8,035 nt of DNA from NCBI GenBank assembly GCA_036375895.1, contig DASVBJ010000112.1, positions 1-8,035 of the forward strand, read 5' to 3'. Positions 5,190-8,035 of the stretch are shown one piece after another. The notes below the pieces were generated by a model. The model did not search any database, was not told the DNA's origin, and was given only the letters and a program-made list of their open reading frames with translations. Source of the stretch: DASVBJ01 sp036375895. Its GTDB lineage: Bacteria > Actinomycetota > Actinomycetes > JACCUZ01. Numbering within the stretch: the stretch's first letter is position 1; every line of letters starts with the position of its first letter. Position numbers and translations under genes: made by a program.

Positions 5190-6149
5190 GTGGCCGCGGG
5201 AATCGCTCGGACCGACACGGCCGGGACGGCGACGCGCCCCCGGGTCCGGTCGCTGCTCTGGCGGCTCGTCCGGGAGACGGTCGCGACCTGCTTCCGCTAC
5301 CGAGTGACCGGGCTGGCCGCCGAGGCGGGGTTCTTCGCGCTGCTGTCGCTGCCGCCGGTCGTGCTGGGGCTGGTGGGGTCGATCGGCTACCTCAGCAGCT
5401 TCCTGGGCGCCGATGTGGTGGCCGACGTGCAGGCGCAGATCGTGGAGTTCGCGCGCACGGCCCTGTCCGCCGACAGCGTCCGCGACGTGATCGTGCCCAC
5501 CCTCAACGACGTGTTCGAGGGCGGCCGCGTCGACCTCATCTCGCTCGGCTTCCTGCTGGCGCTCTGGTCGGGGTCCAGGGCTCTCAACGTCTATGTCGAC
5601 ACGATCACCATCATGTACGGCCTTTCCGGGCATCGCGGCATCATCCGGACACGCGCGCTGTCCTTCAGCCTGTACATCGTCGGCCTCGTCCTCGCCGTCC
5701 TCGTCGTGCCGCTCGTGCTCGTCGGCCCGGACCTGGTCGGCAAGCTCGTGCCGGAGGGGCTCGGCGTGCTGACCGCGCTCTACTGGCCGGTCGTGGTGCT
5801 GCTGACGCTGGGCACCCTCACCTCGCTCTACCACGTGAGCATCCCGGTGCGGATCCGCTGGTGGCGGGGGCTGCCCGGCGCCGTGCTCTCGCTGCTGCTC
5901 TGGATCGGCGGGAGCTTCGTCCTGCGCTGGATCATCGAGGTCTCGGTCGGGGGAACGTCGATCTACGGCCCGCTCGCGGCGCCCATCGTGGTGCTGCTGT
6001 GGCTCTACGGCCTGGCGATCGCCGTGCTCATCGGCGCGGCCCTGAACGCCGCCGTCGACAGCATCTGGCGGGACAGCACGATGGACGAGGCCCGGGCCGC
6101 CGACAAGGGCCGGGAAATTCCGTTGGCCGGGCCCGCGGACCGCGGTTAG
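5190..6149 (+). CDS. YihY/BrkB family membrane protein, 319 aa
   Basis: An integral inner-membrane protein of the YihY/virulence factor BrkB family (once mislabelled ribonuclease BN). Its molecular role is unsettled; a transport or envelope function is suspected. Six hydrophobic segments are visible at about residues 45-67, 114-128, 156-179, 193-213, 228-250 and 260-285, as usual for the family. Typical motifs are GLAAEAGFFALLSLPP (41-56), LWSGSRALNVYVDTI (125-139) and SIYGPLAAPIVVLLWLYG (257-274). The basic N terminus RPRVRSLLWRLVRET (16-30) is probably cytoplasmic and there is no cleavable signal peptide. The GTG at 5190 is chosen because TACCGT lies 7 nt upstream, fitting a leaderless start; the frame is open further upstream, but that would overlap the divergent gene. 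It is unlikely to be cotranscribed with rsgA, since hairpins and a small ORF lie between them. Confidence 0.9.
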   Translation: MAAGIARTDTAGTATRPRVRSLLWRLVRETVATCFRYRVTGLAAEAGFFALLSLPPVVLGLVGSIGYLSSFLGADVVADVQAQIVEFARTALSADSVRDVIVPTLNDVFEGGRVDLISLGFLLALWSGSRALNVYVDTITIMYGLSGHRGIIRTRALSFSLYIVGLVLAVLVVPLVLVGPDLVGKLVPEGLGVLTALYWPVVVLLTLGTLTSLYHVSIPVRIRWWRGLPGAVLSLLLWIGGSFVLRWIIEVSVGGTSIYGPLAAPIVVLLWLYGLAIAVLIGAALNAAVDSIWRDSTMDEARAADKGREIPLAGPADRG

Positions 6150-6186
6150 CCTCCCCGCAGTCGCGGCCGAGGGGCCCGACCCGAGC

Positions 6187-6209
6187 CGCCGGTGGGGGAG
6201 ACCCCGGCG
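6187..6209 (+). other. GC hairpin between the YihY gene and the small ORF upstream of rsgA
   Basis: CGCC (6187-6190) plus GGGG (6195-6198) can pair with CCCC (6202-6205) plus GGCG (6206-6209) around a 3-nt loop, with a 4-nt bulge (6191-6194). It starts 37 nt after the YihY stop and ends 7 nt before the AGGAGGTG of the small ORF. It may end YihY transcription or be part of the rsgA leader. No T-run follows. Confidence 0.35.
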
Positions 6210-6230
6210 CACGAGAGGAGGTGGCGCGTC

Positions 6231-6293
6231 ATGACCGTCTGCCGGCGTCGTTCGACGTCCCTGCGCCCCTCCTTCTGCCGGGCCACCCGCTGA
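6231..6293 (+). CDS. Small ORF upstream of rsgA, 20 aa, with perfect Shine-Dalgarno
   Basis: ATG 6231 to TGA 6291-6293. It is preceded by AGGAGGTG (6216-6223) with a 7-nt spacer, the best ribosome-binding site in the window and a full complement of the 16S rRNA tail. The peptide starts MTVCRRR and ends FCRATR, with six Arg and two Cys in 20 residues. I recognise no family. It lies 53 nt before rsgA on the same strand, and its stop codon falls inside the 5' side of a predicted stem-loop (6280-6323). Position, size and signal strength suggest a regulatory leader peptide for rsgA. A free small basic protein is the alternative, and a chance ORF after a real but differently used ribosome-binding site cannot be excluded. 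Confidence 0.55.
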   Translation: MTVCRRRSTSLRPSFCRATR

Positions 6294-6323
6294 CGCAGCC
6301 GACCGGCGCGTCCCGGGGTGCCC
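6280..6323 (+). promoter_or_regulatory. Stem-loop overlapping the small ORF stop, upstream of rsgA
   Basis: GGGC (6280-6283) pairs with GCCC (6320-6323), ACCC (6285-6288) with GGGT (6316-6319), and GACGC (6292-6296) with GCGTC (6308-6312). That gives 13 base pairs with one bulge and a 3x3 internal loop. The TGA of the small ORF (6291-6293) sits within the 5' side, so a ribosome finishing that ORF would melt the stem. It ends 23 nt before the rsgA ATG, leaving the rsgA GAAGGG (6333-6338) free. No T-run follows. Confidence 0.4.
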
Positions 6324-6346
6324 ATCCTCACCGAAGGGCCTCCACC

Positions 6347-7420
6347 ATGAGCCAGCTCGACCTGTCGTCCCTCGGCTGGGACGACCAGCACTCCGCCGCC
6401 TTCCACCCGTTCCGTGAGCAGCACGTCCCGGCCCGGGTGAGCCGTGTCGACCGCGGCGCCTGCGACACCCTGGCCGCCGACGGCCCACTGCGGGCGACGT
6501 TCTCGGGCGCCCTGCTCGCGGCCGGCGCGGCCGACCCCGTGGCCACCCCGTGCGTCGGTGACTGGCTGGCCGTGCGCCGCTGGCCCGACGACCGGGTGAC
6601 CGCCGAGGCCGTGCTGCCGCGGCGGTCGGCGTTCGTGCGCGCCAGCGTGACCCCGGGCGTGTCCCACGGGCAGGTGCTGGCGGCGAACGTCGACGTCGCC
6701 GTCGTGGTCGAGGGGCTCCATCCGGAGCCGGACCTGGGCCGCATCGAGCGCTTCCTCGCCCTGGCGTGGGAGAGCGGGGCGAGCCCGCTCGTCGTGCTGA
6801 CGAAGGCGGACCTGGTGCCCGACGCGGACCAGGTCCGGGCCGACGTGGCTGCCGCGGCGCCGGGCGTCGAGGTGCTGGCGCTCAGCGCCGCGACGGGGGA
6901 GGGCCTCGCGGGGCTCACGGCGTACGTCGGGGCAGGTCGCACCCTCGCCCTGCTGGGCCCGTCCGGCGCCGGCAAGTCGACCCTCACCAACGCCCTCGCC
7001 GGCACTGCCGTGATGGCCACCCGCGCCCTGCGCGCGGACGGCAAGGGCCGGCACACGACCGCGCACCGCGAGCTCGTGCTGCTCCCCGGCGGTGGGCTCG
7101 TGGTCGACACGCCGGGGCTGCGCAGCGTGGGCCTCACCGACGTGTCGGAGTCGCTCGACATGGTGTTCGCCGAGGTCGAGTCGCTGGCCGAGGACTGCCG
7201 CTTCGCCGACTGCGCCCACGAGCAGGAGCCGGGCTGCGCGGTGCTCGCGGCCGTGGAGTCCGGCGACCTGCCGGAGCGGCGGCTGGAGAGCTACCGCAAG
7301 CTGCTGCGGGAGGCGCGCTGGATGGCGATGCGTCACGACGCGCGGCTGCGGGCCGAGGAGCGCGCCCGGTGGAAGCGCATCCACAAGGAGGTCCGTGCCA
7401 GCGGCCGGATCCGCCCCTGA
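6347..7420 (+). CDS. rsgA: Ribosome small subunit-dependent GTPase RsgA, 357 aa
   Basis: A circularly permuted GTPase (YjeQ/EngC) that binds the maturing 30S subunit, checks its decoding site and releases assembly factors on GTP hydrolysis. All parts are present in the permuted order: an N-terminal OB-fold region (about 25-100), G4 TKAD (152-155), G5 SA (180-181), G1 P-loop GPSGAGKST (204-212), G2 region GRHTT (234-238), G3 DTPG (254-257), then the C-terminal zinc site Cys284, Cys289, His291 and Cys297. The length is normal. The ATG at 6347 has GAAGGG 8 nt upstream. A small ORF with a far stronger ribosome-binding site ends 53 nt before it. The 3' end is convergent with the histidine phosphatase gene, 44 bp away. 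In actinomycetes this gene is often found near aroA and an inositol-type phosphatase; neither is seen here. Confidence 0.96.
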   Translation: MSQLDLSSLGWDDQHSAAFHPFREQHVPARVSRVDRGACDTLAADGPLRATFSGALLAAGAADPVATPCVGDWLAVRRWPDDRVTAEAVLPRRSAFVRASVTPGVSHGQVLAANVDVAVVVEGLHPEPDLGRIERFLALAWESGASPLVVLTKADLVPDADQVRADVAAAAPGVEVLALSAATGEGLAGLTAYVGAGRTLALLGPSGAGKSTLTNALAGTAVMATRALRADGKGRHTTAHRELVLLPGGGLVVDTPGLRSVGLTDVSESLDMVFAEVESLAEDCRFADCAHEQEPGCAVLAAVESGDLPERRLESYRKLLREARWMAMRHDARLRAEERARWKRIHKEVRASGRIRP

Positions 7421-7447
7421 CTCCCGCGCGGCCGCCCCCGGTTGCTG

Positions 7448-7483
7448 GTCGTCGAGCTGGCCGATCAGTCGTCGAGGTGGCCG
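7448..7483. repeat. 16-bp direct repeat at the histidine phosphatase gene end
   Basis: GTCGTCGAGCTGGCCG (7448-7463) and GTCGTCGAGGTGGCCG (7468-7483) differ at one base, with a period of 20 bp. The second copy is the last codons of the histidine phosphatase gene (minus strand, encoding GHLDD); the first lies just beyond its stop, in the gap to rsgA. It is the same kind of gene-end duplication as at 3507-3550. Confidence 0.8.
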
Positions 7484-8035
7484 GTGTCGTTCCACCGCAC
7501 GATGGCGGGCGTCTCCCGGTCGTGGCCGAGCACCGAGACGGACGCCGTGAACAGCCGCAGGTTGCCGCCGGCGGACACGGGCAGCCCGATCCAGCGCGCG
7601 CCGATGACCCGGCTGATGTGCCCGTGGGTGAACGCCAGCACCGGCCCCTCGGACCGGAGGGCGGCGCCGACCACCCGGTCGGCACGCTCACCGGCCTCCG
7701 CCGCGGTCTCGCCGCCGGCCGGACCGTCGCGCCACAGCGTCCAACCGGGCCGCTCGGCCGAGATCTCGGCGTTCGTCCGGCCCTCGTCCTTGCCGTAGTC
7801 CCACTCGACCAGGTCGTCGACCACCTCGGCCCGGTCGGCGAAGCCGGCCAGCTCGCACGTAAGCCGCGCCCGCAGCCGGGGGCTGGTCAGCACCCGGGCG
7901 AACGTCACGCCCTCCAGGCGCGGCCGCAGCGCACTGGCCCCGCGACGCCCCGCCTCGGTCAGGTCCACGTCCGTCCGGCTGGTGTGCCGACCCGACGCGC
8001 TCCACTCGGTCTCGCCGTGCCGCACCAGCCACAGG
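7465..8035 (-). CDS. Histidine phosphatase family protein, N terminus beyond window
   Basis: A phosphoglycerate mutase-like phosphatase. The phosphate-accepting His is in LWLVRHGETEWS at the very start of the visible part, and the second catalytic His is in AFTHGHISRVIG, about 139 residues further on. VLTSPRLRARLT and EWDYGKDEGRT provide the usual arginine and acid positions. The frame is open to the right edge, with LWL encoded just before the VRHGE motif. The true start is therefore outside, probably only a few codons away, because these proteins usually begin close to this motif. About 189 residues are visible, near full family length. It converges on rsgA with a 44-bp gap. The substrate cannot be predicted: the branch includes small-molecule phosphatases as well as mutases, and nothing here is specific for glycolysis. 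Confidence 0.9.
   Translation of the reverse strand, partial: LWLVRHGETEWSASGRHTSRTDVDLTEAGRRGASALRPRLEGVTFARVLTSPRLRARLTCELAGFADRAEVVDDLVEWDYGKDEGRTNAEISAERPGWTLWRDGPAGGETAAEAGERADRVVGAALRSEGPVLAFTHGHISRVIGARWIGLPVSAGGNLRLFTASVSVLGHDRETPAIVRWNDTGHLDD

Noticed and set aside
6150..6230. A riboswitch upstream of the rsgA leader ORF
   Set aside because: G-rich and C-rich blocks form a hairpin, but I could not match the conserved core of any riboswitch class I know.
4038..6488. An 816-codon open frame on the minus strand
   Set aside because: It overlaps the acyl-CoA dehydrogenase gene in another frame and runs antisense to the YihY and rsgA genes. It shows no recognisable domain and has biased Arg/Pro/Gly composition.
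3620..7420. A 1,266-codon open frame on the plus strand spanning several genes
   Set aside because: Only its last 357 codons (rsgA) look like protein. The rest is a low-complexity Arg/Gly/Ala translation antisense to the acyl-CoA dehydrogenase and out of frame with the YihY gene, an artefact of high GC.
6146..7495. A 449-codon open frame on the minus strand opposite rsgA
   Set aside because: It mirrors the rsgA codon pattern; rsgA has every GTPase motif, and the antisense product resembles nothing.

Overview
The window is very GC-rich, with GTG starts, a WhiB-family regulator, a mycobacterial-type ferredoxin sulfite reductase and candidate leaderless promoters. It comes from the chromosome of an actinomycete (Actinomycetota); I cannot fix the genus from sequence alone. 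There are no rRNA or tRNA genes, no CRISPR array, and no recognisable transposase or integrase.

Layout. (1) 1-1020, minus strand: the N-terminal half of sirA/nirA (sulfite reductase), running off the left edge, preceded by a 27-residue sulfur-type leader peptide ORF and a GC hairpin. (2) 1155-1808, plus: a DUF2461 protein, divergent from the leader peptide. (3) 1810-2927: a DUF3626 gene (plus) bracketed by two copies of a 47-bp direct repeat. The repeat is the 3' end of the neighbouring whiB7 gene, so this looks like a ~1.07-kb insertion between a formerly convergent DUF2461/whiB7 pair. (4) 2890-3547, minus: whiB7, with a possible 29-codon upstream ORF in its leader, an 18-bp tandem duplication at its start, and several stem-loops. 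(5) 3548-6149: an AidB-type acyl-CoA dehydrogenase (minus) and a YihY/BrkB membrane protein (plus). They diverge from a 19-bp gap containing one TACCGTA core that fits a -10 element on both strands, 7 nt from each start. (6) 6150-7420, plus: a 20-codon ORF with a perfect Shine-Dalgarno sequence and a hairpin over its stop codon, followed by rsgA. (7) 7465-8035, minus: a histidine phosphatase whose N terminus lies beyond the right edge, convergent with rsgA.

The genes do not form one pathway. They are mostly short housekeeping or stress units: sulfur assimilation, antibiotic/redox response, alkylation stress and ribosome assembly. The shared theme is regulation through short leaders: three small ORFs sit directly upstream of sirA, whiB7 and rsgA. 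The most unusual points are the whiB7 3'-end duplication around DUF3626, the symmetric promoter, and the leader ORF upstream of rsgA.
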